Of a stretch of 64,000 nt of DNA, positions 44,763-54,470 are shown piece by piece. Where the stretch lies: positions 372,001 through 436,000 of the forward strand of contig NZ_JAKRFZ010000003.1 in assembly GCF_022347765.1 (NCBI RefSeq). Reading direction: 5' to 3'. The notes beneath the pieces are model-generated. The model saw only the letters and a program-made list of their open reading frames with translations. It made no database searches and was not told the DNA's origin. A program made the position numbers and the translations under genes. Source of the DNA: Pseudoalteromonas sp. OOF1S-7 (GTDB lineage Bacteria > Pseudomonadota > Gammaproteobacteria > Enterobacterales > Alteromonadaceae). Every line of letters starts with the position of its first letter. The stretch's first letter is position 1.

Positions 44763-44790
44763 ATGCACCTGAGTTTGGGTTCAGGTGCAT
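44763..44790 (-). terminator. Hairpin after the tonB-like gene
   Basis: A perfect 10-bp stem (ATGCACCTGA/TCAGGTGCAT) with an 8-nt loop lies 10 bp beyond the TonB stop and before the sigma gene on the same strand. There is no T-run, so read-through into the sigma gene is possible. Confidence 0.5.
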
Positions 44791-44800
44791 ACCCTTTATC

Positions 44801-45448
44801 CTAATGCTGGTTGAGCTTGAACTCCAGCACGACTTTTTGTCCGCGCTGGGGCTGAGGCTGACCGTTCACGACTTGCGGACGATATTTCCAACGTTTCAGC
44901 GCTTTGAGTGCTTCACGGTTGAATACTCGCTTGGGCTCTGCGTTTGCGACCCGGGCATCGATCACTTCACCGGTTTCGGAAATCGTAAAGTGCAGCTCAA
45001 CCCAACCTTCAGTGCCATCACGTGCTGCTATGGTTGGGTAGCGAGGTTCGACTCTGACGATGGGCGTGGCCTGCATATCTGTTGGTTGCATGGATGAGCC
45101 CATTTGTATCGGGCCTGTCTCGACGACTGGTGCGCCACCTAGTCCGTTGAGTGCTATGGTGGGGACTTCTGCATTCAGCGTCGGCTTTGGCGGCGCTTTA
45201 GGTGCTGGTTTAGGCGGTGGCGGCAGGGGTTTTCTGGTTTCAACCTGGCTGTCTTGTTTTACTTCAGGCAGAAAAACCGGCGTATATGTGATCGAACTTT
45301 GCTCAAATGCTAGATCCTGACTGATCAGGTGCTGCATAAAAGCAAAGGCCGCAAAGGTGACGCCACAAGCGCCCAGAAACGACAGTAAAACCTTGTTCAG
45401 GGTCTGGTAAGGACGAGGGGACTGCTGTGCTAAAAATTGACCGTTCAT
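44801..45448 (-). CDS. TonB-family energy transducer
   Basis: The second ATG (45448) is chosen because AAGGAG then sits seven bases upstream; the first ATG at 45454 is too close. The product is 215 residues. One N-terminal membrane helix (VLLSFLGACGVTFAAFAFM) is followed by a Pro/Lys-rich spacer (PLPPPPKPAPKAPPKP) and a C-terminal TonB domain (VRVEPRYPTIAARDGTEGWV through LKRWKYRPQVVNG). It transmits proton-motive force from ExbB/ExbD to outer-membrane receptors. No exbBD lies nearby. Confidence 0.88.
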   Translation of the reverse strand: MNGQFLAQQSPRPYQTLNKVLLSFLGACGVTFAAFAFMQHLISQDLAFEQSSITYTPVFLPEVKQDSQVETRKPLPPPPKPAPKAPPKPTLNAEVPTIALNGLGGAPVVETGPIQMGSSMQPTDMQATPIVRVEPRYPTIAARDGTEGWVELHFTISETGEVIDARVANAEPKRVFNREALKALKRWKYRPQVVNGQPQPQRGQKVVLEFKLNQH

Positions 45449-45629
45449 AGGCATGCTCCTTGATGATTTATCAGTAAAACGGCGGTGAGGTCAAAAAGGG
45501 GTGAAGTAGTTAGCGTTTTTTTTCCCGATTACGTTAGAATGCGCAAAATAACTGAGCAGACGTAGCGGCTACCTGGTTTTAAGAAAAGACCTGAACGGCG
45601 TCTGTGCATTGCTGTAAGTGAGAGACAAG

Positions 45630-46136
45630 ATGCAACTGTTGGATATAGATAAAACACGTTACAGGAAACACCTGAACATGGTGATCGCAGCCTGTATTGC
45701 CGCTCTGGTGATTGGCAGTCTGGGCATCGCCCGGGTGTTCATTGTGGCATTCCCGGACCCGGATGGCAGCCACTTTCACTGGAATCTGACGGGGGTAGTA
45801 CTGACATGTGTGATGATAGCTGGTGTGCTCAAACGTGTACAGCATCATCCGTTTATGTATGAAGTCAATTATGTCTGGCAACTCAAACAGGCACTGAACA
45901 AGGTCACCCGTAAGATGGTCAAGGTAAAAAAGGCCGCACAACAGGGTGATGTGGATGCCATGCTCGCCATGCAATTCAGTTACAGTGGCTCACGCCAGCT
46001 GTGGCAGCTTGATGACAATACCCTGACTATGGAAGAGCTGAGCATCTGGCAGGCAGAGCTGGATGCATTGACTAAGCAGTATCAGGTGACGCTGGATCTG
46101 GCTCGTTATGATACGACACTATTGGATAAATTCTGA
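45630..46136 (+). CDS. DUF3087 family membrane protein
   Basis: ATG at 45630 (MQLLDIDKTRYRKHLN) is preferred to GTG at 45618. The product is 168 residues with two N-terminal membrane helices (VIAACIAALVIGSLGIARVF and LTGVVLTCVMIAGVL). A cytosolic helical domain follows. The pattern matches DUF3087, a family of unknown function restricted to marine gammaproteobacteria. It is monocistronic and convergent with the GGDEF gene. Confidence 0.75.
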   Translation: MQLLDIDKTRYRKHLNMVIAACIAALVIGSLGIARVFIVAFPDPDGSHFHWNLTGVVLTCVMIAGVLKRVQHHPFMYEVNYVWQLKQALNKVTRKMVKVKKAAQQGDVDAMLAMQFSYSGSRQLWQLDDNTLTMEELSIWQAELDALTKQYQVTLDLARYDTTLLDKF

Positions 46137-46199
46137 GATTTGTCTGCGTTATAAGCCACTTATTATGAGTAACTTAGGGATTTATACGAGGTTAATTTT

Positions 46200-47759
46200 T
46201 TACTCGGAGTAAAAGGTAAAATTATTTCGGGAGGTCTTTTTAATACTGTACATAGCGACGTCGGCACATTCAACCAGGCCTTTGAGGTTTTCGGCATGCT
46301 GAGGAAAATGGGCAATTCCGATACTGGCACCTACGGCCAGCTCGGTCTGCCCCTCACGGTGCTCAAATGGCATGGGTTGATTGATTGCTTCGAGCAGCTG
46401 CTGAGCAAGGCGAGTCAGCTCTTGCTGTGTGATGTCCAGGCGGGCAACCAAAAATTCATCTCCCCCCCAGCGGCAAACCAGATCGGTGGTGTCCATTGCT
46501 CCAGATAGCTGGCAGGCAATGTGCTTCAACAGCGCATCTCCGGCATTGTGACCATAGACGTCATTGATAGGTTTGAATTTGTCGAGGTCGATAAGCAGCA
46601 GGCTAAATGTGCATTGGTTATCTATCCAGTCGAGCAACATAAGCTCTGCGCCATAGCGGTTGTAGAGCCCGGTCAGACTGTCTCTTTGTGCGCGTTTGTT
46701 CAGCTGGTTCAGCATGGTTTTGCGCAAGGTAATGTCGGCCAGAAACACCTGGAAGTACCATTTTCCGTCACTGAGGGTATTAAGAACAATAATACTTAGC
46801 CACACTGTAGATTGTGTCAGCGGGTTAAGAAATTCAAATTCAGACTGCATCACTTGTTTTTGTTTGATGCTGTTTTCGGTGAAGGTATAGAGAATATCCG
46901 GGGTTTTGCAATACAACCCCAGGTTCTCCGGAAATCGTTCATCGACATCAATCCCCATGCCAACGAGCAGATCTTTGGCAGCGTCATTGATCAGCAAAAT
47001 GTCCCCTTCCTCTTTGACAAGCAGAGTGGGTGAAGACGATTGCTCAAACATCAATCGAAAGCGTTTTTCCAGCTCGACTACCTCGGCTCTGAGGCTACGC
47101 TCTTGTTCGAATAGGGCTTCTGCTTTATCCAGCAGAGAGTTGATCCCGAGTTCAATACGACCGATTTCATTATGGCTGGCGTGGTTGTCTACTTTTAGGC
47201 GCTGGGCGCTGCCAGGAAGAATTTTTGCCAGCTGCTTGCCGAGGTTATTCAGCGGCCGGGTGACTTGCCAATAGACCAGGGTAGTAAGCAGTATGATGAT
47301 AGGTAAGATCACAACCAGCATCGTTTTCACGCCACCCAGTGCAATACTGCGGGCATTTTGTTCGATGATGAGTGTGTTGGGCGCGATATGTATCATGCCG
47401 ATGTTTTCGGACAGAAAAAACGGGTTAACCAGTTTTAGCTGTATGCTGCCCGGACCACTGTGCAAAATGCTCTTGGCCAGCAGCGTATCTTTGCTAACCA
47501 GCGCCGCTGACAGAATAATATCGTTACTGATCAGCCCGTTGACGACCTCTGTCGCCAAATCTTTGTCTTCAAGGTACGCGGCAATGGAGGCTGTGGCTGA
47601 CACAGTTTTGCCTATCTGCATGACGGTGCCGTTAGCACGCGCAAGCTCCTCTTCAAATACATGCCGATAATATAGCTTTGCGTAGATCACACTGAAAAGC
47701 AGTGTCGTCAGACTCAGTAAAAGGGTTAGCCGTGTGATCAAACTGTGTTTATTGAACAA
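46200..47759 (-). CDS. Membrane diguanylate cyclase (sensor-HAMP-PAS-GGDEF)
   Basis: I choose the TTG at 47759, which overlaps the upstream gene by 11 bp and puts the first membrane helix eight residues in. An ATG-started frame reaches back to 47891. The product is about 519 residues. It has helix 1, a small periplasmic sensor, helix 2 (MLVVILPIIILLTTLVYW), HAMP, a coiled coil, PAS, and a C-terminal GGDEF domain with intact CRWGGDEF. The usual RxxD inhibitory site reads DTTD, so product feedback is likely lost. It makes cyclic di-GMP. It is the third gene of the operon with the outer-membrane and PstS-like proteins. Confidence 0.85.
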   Translation of the reverse strand: MFNKHSLITRLTLLLSLTTLLFSVIYAKLYYRHVFEEELARANGTVMQIGKTVSATASIAAYLEDKDLATEVVNGLISNDIILSAALVSKDTLLAKSILHSGPGSIQLKLVNPFFLSENIGMIHIAPNTLIIEQNARSIALGGVKTMLVVILPIIILLTTLVYWQVTRPLNNLGKQLAKILPGSAQRLKVDNHASHNEIGRIELGINSLLDKAEALFEQERSLRAEVVELEKRFRLMFEQSSSPTLLVKEEGDILLINDAAKDLLVGMGIDVDERFPENLGLYCKTPDILYTFTENSIKQKQVMQSEFEFLNPLTQSTVWLSIIVLNTLSDGKWYFQVFLADITLRKTMLNQLNKRAQRDSLTGLYNRYGAELMLLDWIDNQCTFSLLLIDLDKFKPINDVYGHNAGDALLKHIACQLSGAMDTTDLVCRWGGDEFLVARLDITQQELTRLAQQLLEAINQPMPFEHREGQTELAVGASIGIAHFPQHAENLKGLVECADVAMYSIKKTSRNNFTFYSE

Positions 47760-48186
47760 AACGATACACCACTTTGACGTCCTCAGTGACCGCCGATGCG
47801 GGCACATAACCAATTGCATCCGGGGTAGATGCGACCTCTTCAAGTATAGCGTCGATTGATTGATACGCTTGTGGAAAAGAGGCCTTACCACTAAATTTTA
47901 CCTGCGACCAGTAGGCGTTAATCTGGCCAATTGGGCGGCCTGTCAGCGAGGTTAGAAAAAGGGTGCGTAACGGGTGCCCTTGTTCATAGTCCAGGACTTT
48001 GGCCAAAGTGCCATCGGGGAAAGCGGCGTATTTACCCATGTAGAGATCGACCAGCTGATGTTGTGATATGTGCTGATTAAGGTTACCCGGATGGACAATG
48101 ACCACCAGCGTATCAGTTGTATTGGCAGAGCAGGTTACGAAGAGCAGCCAAGGTAGAATGATGCTGAAAAATTGCTTTAGTCGCAT
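47749..48186 (-). CDS. PstS-like periplasmic substrate-binding protein (short)
   Basis: The ATG overlaps the TGA of the upstream gene (TGATG), so the genes are coupled. The product is 145 residues with a signal peptide ending near CSANT. The remainder resembles one lobe of a phosphate-type binding protein (LVVIVHPGNLNQ, QLVDLYMGKYAAFPDG, AIGYVPASAV). It is too short for a full two-lobe transporter protein, and no ABC genes adjoin. It is probably a signal-sensing partner of the membrane cyclase that follows. Confidence 0.75.
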   Translation of the reverse strand: MRLKQFFSIILPWLLFVTCSANTTDTLVVIVHPGNLNQHISQHQLVDLYMGKYAAFPDGTLAKVLDYEQGHPLRTLFLTSLTGRPIGQINAYWSQVKFSGKASFPQAYQSIDAILEEVASTPDAIGYVPASAVTEDVKVVYRFVQ

Positions 48187-49415
48187 CAGAACACCCAATT
48201 CAGGCTCAGTCCAAGTGACTGAAAGTACTTGTCATAGTTGGATGAAGACAAGTCTTTATGAAGATAAAAAGCCGACGGAAGGTGATCTGCCTGGGTATGG
48301 TCCAACTGGATTTTGACGGCCAGCGTTGAGGTTAGATCCCGCCGCCAGCTTAGTGACCAGGTTTGCTGGTCTATCAGATAGAAGTTGGTGTGACGGATCA
48401 CGCCCTGATAAAGAGCATCAAGTTGTGCAGAGGAGAGTAACGGCCCCGGGTCAACCCGGTTGTTTGACGTTGCCGCGCTCAGTGTTAATAACCAGGTGTC
48501 CTCCCCAATGTGTGCTCCGGCACTGACATAACCCGCTTTTAGGTGATTGAGTACCTCAGAATCAGAGTCGATAAAGGCAAGTTCACTTTGTATTATCCAT
48601 TGACTGTCGTCATACATGGCACCCACAGTAAAGTAATTAAATCGCTTGCCTTTTATCTGCAGTGAATTAATAAGCGCTTGACGCGTTGGCCAGATATTAT
48701 CTGGTATCAGCTGTAAAGCACTGAGTAATTGGCCTTGTTGTTCATTCGTATTACCTGCCCTGGTGATGGTGTAGTTGCTTCGCAGCAACCAGTTTTGGGT
48801 CTGCATTGACAGACTTATGCCATAAATGGATTCTAACTCGACGTCCCAGATAAAATCGTCGTCACTGACTATCGGAGCATTTGAACGGCCGGCAAATACT
48901 TTGTAGGTCAACACACTTTGCTCAAGCGGGTAAGTATAGGTTGCATCAATACCATCGAGGTTCTGATGCGGCACAACGGCGTAAAACTCTGTGGGGGGGT
49001 GGCCATAGTTAAACGCAAAGCCAATATCCCGATACTCCGTCATCATGTACAGATCAAGACCAGTACGACCGATACGAAATTGCCAATTGGGTGTCAGGGT
49101 GTAGCGTGCAAAGGCCATTTGAATGAGGTAATCAAGCTTGTACTCTTTGCGCTCTTTAAGCACGGTTTGCGCTACCAGCTGTAGTTGTGAAGATGATTGC
49201 CAGTCAAGTTGCAGACCAATCGACGAGTTCGCAAAGCTGGGCTCTCCCAGATAGCTGGCATCGGGCTGTGAGATCACATGTCGGATCCCGGCGGTTTGAG
49301 AGTTACTGATGTTGATATCCAAAGTGGCAAAGCCATCTACTTTTAGCTCACCTGCTTGCACAGATAAGCTCAGGCTCCATAGCAAAGATAAAAACATCAC
49401 AAATTTCGAGCGCAT
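48186..49415 (-). CDS. Outer-membrane beta-barrel protein (porin-like)
   Basis: The product is 409 residues. A signal peptide (cleavage after SVQA, residue 21) is followed by many amphipathic strands with aromatic girdles (WQFRIGRTGLDLYMMTEYRD; YFTVGAMYDDSQWIIQSEL). The last residue is Phe in LNWVF, a BAM recognition signal. It resembles uncharacterised porin-like proteins of marine gammaproteobacteria. It starts a three-gene operon with a PstS-like protein and a diguanylate cyclase. Confidence 0.8.
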   Translation of the reverse strand: MRSKFVMFLSLLWSLSLSVQAGELKVDGFATLDINISNSQTAGIRHVISQPDASYLGEPSFANSSIGLQLDWQSSSQLQLVAQTVLKERKEYKLDYLIQMAFARYTLTPNWQFRIGRTGLDLYMMTEYRDIGFAFNYGHPPTEFYAVVPHQNLDGIDATYTYPLEQSVLTYKVFAGRSNAPIVSDDDFIWDVELESIYGISLSMQTQNWLLRSNYTITRAGNTNEQQGQLLSALQLIPDNIWPTRQALINSLQIKGKRFNYFTVGAMYDDSQWIIQSELAFIDSDSEVLNHLKAGYVSAGAHIGEDTWLLTLSAATSNNRVDPGPLLSSAQLDALYQGVIRHTNFYLIDQQTWSLSWRRDLTSTLAVKIQLDHTQADHLPSAFYLHKDLSSSNYDKYFQSLGLSLNWVF

Positions 49416-49480
49416 CAGTTACCATTAAGATATTATTTCAGTAGAAAATGCACTAGTGCGAGCAACACTGAGCAGTTCTT

Positions 49481-49640
49481 ATACCAATCCGCTTAATTAA
49501 TTGGCCAATTTTGAGGCGAGAAACCCTCAGGATAACAAGGCAACAATTTTGCTATTTATTTGTGTTAAATAAATATCTTTAACACAGCTAGCATCAGGCC
49601 TAATCCCTCGAACTGGTTATATATTAATCTGGATTGGTAC
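49481..49640 (+). repeat. Repeat element copy 2 (~160 bp, diverged)
   Basis: Bounded by ATACCAATCC and GGATTGGTAC. It shares with the other two copies the blocks CGCTTAATTAA, TTTTGAGGCGAGAAA, AACAAGGCAA and AATTTTGCTATTTA, but the second half is diverged. It lies in the 364-bp gap between the divergent outer-membrane and ribA genes. Beside it (49641-49779) I see only AT-rich sequence that should carry the ribA promoter. Confidence 0.7.
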
Positions 49641-49779
49641 TATATTAGCCTAGCGGTGTTCGGTGTATTTGCCAGTATTTAGTCAGAGGACTTGTAACTG
49701 GGTGACTTTGCCACCATATAGTCAGTTACAGTATTCTTTGTGATATTATCACATTTTTACAATTAGGTATTTTGTAGTC

Positions 49780-50412
49780 GTGGCACAAGTAAGAGCAAGA
49801 GTTGAGCTGAATGTTGGGCAGCGTAGTCATATTCCCGCGGAAATCGTCTCATTTGAAGGGTTGCAGGATGGCCAGGAGCATGTTGCCTTGGTGTTTAATC
49901 GTGCCGATAGCGAACAGTCAGTGCCATTGATTAGAATGCACTCTGAGTGTTTAACGGGTGATGTGTTTCACTCATCGCGGTGTGACTGTGGTGAGCAGCT
50001 CAATGAGAGCATCGAAGCCATGCATCAGCAGGGCGGTGTGCTCTTGTATTTACGTCAGGAAGGCAGAGGGATTGGCTTATATAATAAAATCGATGCCTAT
50101 GTGCTGCAGTCGCAAGGTATGAATACCTACGAAGCGAATAACCACCTGGGCTTTGACGACGATTTGCGCGATTTTTCGGACGCTGTACTGATGCTACAGG
50201 CACTGGGCCTGGATCATGTGCGCCTGATGACCAACAACCCTCGTAAGCTGAATGCACTCAGAGATGCTGGCATTCAGGTTGAGGAAGTGGTCGGGACACA
50301 TGCTCATGTTAAAGTTGGGGTGGCCGGGAATCGTAATTACCTCGAAACCAAGGTAAAGCATGGTTCACACATGTTAGACATTAAAAAAATTAAGAAGCCG
50401 GACGAAATCTAG
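49780..50412 (+). CDS. ribA: GTP cyclohydrolase II
   Basis: The product is 210 residues and starts at GTG. The zinc-binding cysteines are Cys57, Cys68 and Cys70 ([18 protein letters not shown]), and the catalytic region is [14 protein letters not shown] followed by [14 protein letters not shown]. It converts GTP to the first pyrimidine intermediate of riboflavin synthesis, releasing formate and pyrophosphate. It stands alone, away from other rib genes, as in many gammaproteobacteria. The C-terminus ([16 protein letters not shown]) is as expected. Confidence 0.93.
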   Translation: MAQVRARVELNVGQRSHIPAEIVSFEGLQDGQEHVALVFNRADSEQSVPLIRMHSECLTGDVFHSSRCDCGEQLNESIEAMHQQGGVLLYLRQEGRGIGLYNKIDAYVLQSQGMNTYEANNHLGFDDDLRDFSDAVLMLQALGLDHVRLMTNNPRKLNALRDAGIQVEEVVGTHAHVKVGVAGNRNYLETKVKHGSHMLDIKKIKKPDEI

Positions 50413-50557
50413 GCCGGTTGCTATGTGCTGGTCAGTCGCACTTCCCGGCTGGCCAGTATCGACTCAGATGTAACAGGTGATGAGTTGAAAATTCCCCCAT
50501 CTGACCTTTTAAGTCCTCCTGTGACCCAGTATAATTGCTCCGTTTCACAATGAATTG

Positions 50558-51358
50558 ATGAATATGCCAACAGAATTTAAAACATTTACCGCCGGGTTTG
50601 GCTTGCAATGGCTAAAAGCCGGGTGGATTATTTTCAAGTCTCAGCCCTTTACCTTCGTGATGATGTACCTGCTCATGGTTGTTGTGAGCCTGGTGCCTTT
50701 TGTCTTTCCGCCGTTGCAGCTGGTAGCTGTGCTGGCGTCGCCTTTCCTGACTGCGGGTTTTTATCTGGCAGTGGTCAAAAAACAACAGGGTAAGACCATT
50801 ATACTGGCCGACATCCTGGCGCCTTTTTCCACCAAAGGCAGACGGCTAAACCTGTTTCGATTTGGCTTGTACCAAATGGGTGTGGCCTTATTATTGAGCG
50901 CCTTGTTGGGGGTACTGTTTGGCCCGGCACTGGAAGTGTTGCAAAATGTCACTGAGCAGAGCGATGAAGCGCAAGTACTGGCGCAGGTGATTGCGCAAAT
51001 TACTTTTGTGGACATCGCTATTTTTGTGGTGATTCAATCGCTGGCGATGATGGCCTTTGCTTATGCGCTTCCTCTGGTATTTTTCCGCGATGAAGCGCGT
51101 ATTATTCAGGCGATGAAACAGTCGTTGTCGGTGTTTTATCACAATATGGCACCACTGACGGTGTTTGGGCTTTTGGTGGCAGTGTTGATGTTGCTGTCTA
51201 TCCCAATGTCGCTGGTACCGCTGCTTGTGGTGATGCCCATTTCATACATCGGCTTTTTTGTGTCATTTCAGGCTATTATGTCAGCTTCCGAGCCGCCAGC
51301 GTCCAGTGGCAATACACCATCACAGCAACAGCAGCAAAGTGGTCGGTTTGACGCTTGA
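50558..51358 (+). CDS. BPSS1780-family membrane protein
   Basis: ATG at 50558 is used (another ATG follows at 50564, and TTG at 50555). The product is 266 residues with about six membrane helices, beginning with the conserved QWLKAGWIIFKSQPFTFVMM. The family (BPSS1780-like, related to DUF2189) has no proven function. Its TGA overlaps the recX ATG (TGATG), so it is co-translated with recX. Confidence 0.8.
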   Translation: MNMPTEFKTFTAGFGLQWLKAGWIIFKSQPFTFVMMYLLMVVVSLVPFVFPPLQLVAVLASPFLTAGFYLAVVKKQQGKTIILADILAPFSTKGRRLNLFRFGLYQMGVALLLSALLGVLFGPALEVLQNVTEQSDEAQVLAQVIAQITFVDIAIFVVIQSLAMMAFAYALPLVFFRDEARIIQAMKQSLSVFYHNMAPLTVFGLLVAVLMLLSIPMSLVPLLVVMPISYIGFFVSFQAIMSASEPPASSGNTPSQQQQQSGRFDA

Positions 51359-51825
51359 TGGATCAACAAGATATTGAAAAGAAGCTGAAGAACTACGCCA
51401 TTTGGCTTTTGTCCAGGCAGGAGTATTCTCGCCAGTTATTGGCTCAGAAGTTACGAGCAAAAGACGCAGAAGAAGCGTATATTACGCGATTGCTTGACTG
51501 GCTTGAGTCGCTTGGCTACCTGGACGATAAACGCTATTGTGCTAGTTTTTTATCCCAGCAGGTGGCCAAAGGTCTTGGCGAAAAACGTGTTATGATGGAT
51601 GCGCAACGCAAAGGTGTCGATAAATCATATTTACAGCACTTAATAGAAGAACAAGAAGTCGACTGGTTTAGTGTGGCCTTGCGTGCCTACGATAAAAAAT
51701 ACAACCGGTCGACAAGTCAATTAGATTATAAAGAGAAGTCAAAACGAGTTCGCTACATGATGTCGCGTGGATTCCGTTATGACGAAATAGATTATGCTAT
51801 CGAGGCACACTCACAAGGTGAGTAG
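51358..51825 (+). CDS. recX: Regulatory protein RecX
   Basis: The product is 155 residues, starting at ATG 51358. It has the three tandem three-helix RecX repeats ([54 protein letters not shown]). RecX inhibits RecA filament growth. In most gammaproteobacteria recA lies immediately upstream, but here a membrane protein occupies that place. It runs directly into the alaS leader. Confidence 0.92.
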   Translation: MDQQDIEKKLKNYAIWLLSRQEYSRQLLAQKLRAKDAEEAYITRLLDWLESLGYLDDKRYCASFLSQQVAKGLGEKRVMMDAQRKGVDKSYLQHLIEEQEVDWFSVALRAYDKKYNRSTSQLDYKEKSKRVRYMMSRGFRYDEIDYAIEAHSQGE

Positions 51826-51863
51826 TGCCTGTCACTACAGCAGCAATAAAGGGTAATGAGCAC

Positions 51864-54467
51864 ATGCAGCAGATGACGACCGCACAGATAAGGCAGAGCT
51901 TTCTTGACTACTTTGCCAAACAACAACACCAGGTGGTGCCTTCAAGTTCACTGATCCCGGGTAATGACGCCACGTTGCTATTTACCAATGCCGGGATGGT
52001 GCAGTTTAAAGACGTGTTTCTGGGCGGTGAGAAACGTCCATACAACCGCGCGACCAGCTCACAGCGCTGTGTGCGTGCCGGGGGGAAACACAATGACCTG
52101 GAAAATGTAGGATATACTGCACGTCACCACACCTTTTTCGAAATGCTGGGCAACTTTAGCTTTGGCGATTACTTCAAAAAAGATGCCATTCGCTTTGCCT
52201 GGGAGTTTCTGACTGAAGAAATCAACCTGCCTAAAGAAAAGTTGTTAGTCACTGTCTATCATGACGACCAGGAAGCTTATGATATCTGGGCAAAAGACAT
52301 GGGTGTGCCAGAAGATAAAATCATCCGTATCGCAACTTCGGATAACTTCTGGTCTATGGGTGATACCGGTCCGTGTGGTCCTTGTTCGGAAATCTTTTTT
52401 GACCACGGCGAAGAGATCTGGGGCGGACCTCCGGGCTCACCTGAAGAAGACGGCGACCGCTTTATTGAGATCTGGAACCTGGTCTTTATGCAGTATAACC
52501 GTCACGCCGATGGCACGATGGAACCGCTGCCTAAACAGTCGGTTGATACGGGTATGGGTCTTGAGCGTATTTCTGCGATCATGCAGGGCGTGCACTCCAA
52601 CTATGAAATTGACCTGTTTCAGGCATTGATTGCCGCTGCGGCTAAAGTAACCGGTGCGCAGGATCTCGAAGACAAGTCACTGCGTGTTATCGCGGACCAC
52701 ATTCGTTCTTGTGCCTTTTTGATTGCCGATGGGGTGATGCCCTCCAATGAAGGACGCGGTTATGTGTTGCGCCGTATCATTCGTCGTGCAGTGCGTCACG
52801 GTAACAAGCTGGGTGCCAAAGGGGCATTTTTCTATCAGCTGGTCAGTGCCCTGAGTGAGCAAATGGGTGACGCTTACCCTGAGCTGGTCAAACAAGGTGC
52901 CATCATCGAAAAAGTCCTGCGTATTGAAGAAGAACAATTTGGTAAGACACTAGACCGTGGTTTGGCTATTCTTGAGGAGCACCTGGCCTCACTCGAAGGT
53001 GATGTGATCCCGGGTGACGTCGTATTTAAACTGTATGATACCTATGGGTTCCCGGCTGACTTGACCGCGGATGTGGCGCGTGAGCGCTTTATGACCATCG
53101 ATGAGCGTGGCTTCAAAGACTGCATGGAAACACAGCGCAAGATGGCTCAGCAGGCCGGTAAGTTCGGTGCCGACTACAACGAGCAGCTGAAATCTGACAA
53201 ATCGTCAGACTTTAAAGGTTACGATGCCACTCACTATACCGGCACTGTGGTGGAGCTGTTCAAAGAAGGCCAGTTGGTTTCAGTGCTTGAAGACGGTGAA
53301 ACGGGTATTGTGGTACTGGACCGCACGCCGTTTTACGCCGAATCGGGCGGTCAGGTTGGTGATACCGGCAGCCTCAAGGTCGCGGCGGGTGAGTTTGTTG
53401 TCACAGACACACAAAAGTTGGGAAATGCCATTGCGCATCACGGTCAGGTTAGCGGACGTATCGGCGTTAATGACAAAGCGGATGCCCAGGTGGATGCAGC
53501 GCGCCGTGAAGACATCAAGAAAAACCACACAGCAACACACATTCTACACGAAGCATTGCGCCAGGCGCTGGGCGAGCACGTTGCTCAGAAAGGCTCTCTG
53601 GTTATGGCAGACAAGCTGCGCTTTGACTTTTCTCACTTTGAAGGGGTGAGCAAAGCCCAACTGCGTGAGATTGAAGATGCCGTGAATGCCCAGATCCGTA
53701 CTAACTTCGCACTCAATACCGAGTTAATGGACATAGAGGCAGCCAAAGAAAAAGGCGCTATGGCGCTGTTTGGTGAAAAATACGATGACGAAGTGCGCGT
53801 AGTCTCGATTGGCGATTACTCTATTGAACTGTGTGGGGGCACACACGTGTCTCGTGCCGGTGACATTGGCTTGTTTAAGATTGTCTCTGAAGGCGGTATT
53901 GCAGCGGGCGTACGCCGTATTGAAGCGGTAACCGGTGCTGAAGCCATTAATTATGTGGCCAATCAGGAGCAAACCCTGGCTGAGATAGCGGCACTGGTTA
54001 AAGGCGATAACAGCAGCGCGCTGGATAAAGTTGCGGCACTGATTGAGAAAGCCAAGGGCCTTGAAAAGCAGGTGTCTCAGCTGAACGATAAGCTGGCCAG
54101 TGCGGCGGGCGCGTCTTTGCTTGAGTCGGCGACGGACATCAACGGCATTAAAGTGCTGGTTGCGAATGTTGCAGGTACCGAGTCGAAAGCACTGCGTGGC
54201 ATGGTCGATGACCTGAAGAACAAAATGGGCTCAGGGGTGATTGCGCTGGGCGTGGCCAATGGAGATAAAGTCAGCCTTATCGCCGGTGTGACCAAAGATT
54301 TAGTAGGTCGTGTGAAAGCGGGAGAACTGGTTAACCATATGGCCGCTCAGGTGGGGGGCAAAGGTGGTGGCCGCCCGGATATGGCGCAGGCTGGCGGCTC
54401 TGAACCACAAAACCTGGATGCGGCGCTGGCCAGTGTTTCAGGCTGGCTGGCTGAGAAAACTCAGTAA
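51864..54467 (+). CDS. alaS: Alanyl-tRNA synthetase
   Basis: ATG at 51864 is chosen (another at 51873); a GTG frame from 51825 overlaps recX. The product is 867 residues. The catalytic domain carries [16 protein letters not shown] and [15 protein letters not shown]. The editing domain has [11 protein letters not shown] and CGGTHV as zinc ligands. The C-terminal C-Ala domain ends with [12 protein letters not shown]. It charges tRNA-Ala and hydrolyses mischarged Ser/Gly. It is four bases from lysC. Confidence 0.97.
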   Translation: MQQMTTAQIRQSFLDYFAKQQHQVVPSSSLIPGNDATLLFTNAGMVQFKDVFLGGEKRPYNRATSSQRCVRAGGKHNDLENVGYTARHHTFFEMLGNFSFGDYFKKDAIRFAWEFLTEEINLPKEKLLVTVYHDDQEAYDIWAKDMGVPEDKIIRIATSDNFWSMGDTGPCGPCSEIFFDHGEEIWGGPPGSPEEDGDRFIEIWNLVFMQYNRHADGTMEPLPKQSVDTGMGLERISAIMQGVHSNYEIDLFQALIAAAAKVTGAQDLEDKSLRVIADHIRSCAFLIADGVMPSNEGRGYVLRRIIRRAVRHGNKLGAKGAFFYQLVSALSEQMGDAYPELVKQGAIIEKVLRIEEEQFGKTLDRGLAILEEHLASLEGDVIPGDVVFKLYDTYGFPADLTADVARERFMTIDERGFKDCMETQRKMAQQAGKFGADYNEQLKSDKSSDFKGYDATHYTGTVVELFKEGQLVSVLEDGETGIVVLDRTPFYAESGGQVGDTGSLKVAAGEFVVTDTQKLGNAIAHHGQVSGRIGVNDKADAQVDAARREDIKKNHTATHILHEALRQALGEHVAQKGSLVMADKLRFDFSHFEGVSKAQLREIEDAVNAQIRTNFALNTELMDIEAAKEKGAMALFGEKYDDEVRVVSIGDYSIELCGGTHVSRAGDIGLFKIVSEGGIAAGVRRIEAVTGAEAINYVANQEQTLAEIAALVKGDNSSALDKVAALIEKAKGLEKQVSQLNDKLASAAGASLLESATDINGIKVLVANVAGTESKALRGMVDDLKNKMGSGVIALGVANGDKVSLIAGVTKDLVGRVKAGELVNHMAAQVGGKGGGRPDMAQAGGSEPQNLDAALASVSGWLAEKTQ

Positions 54468-54470
54468 CAC

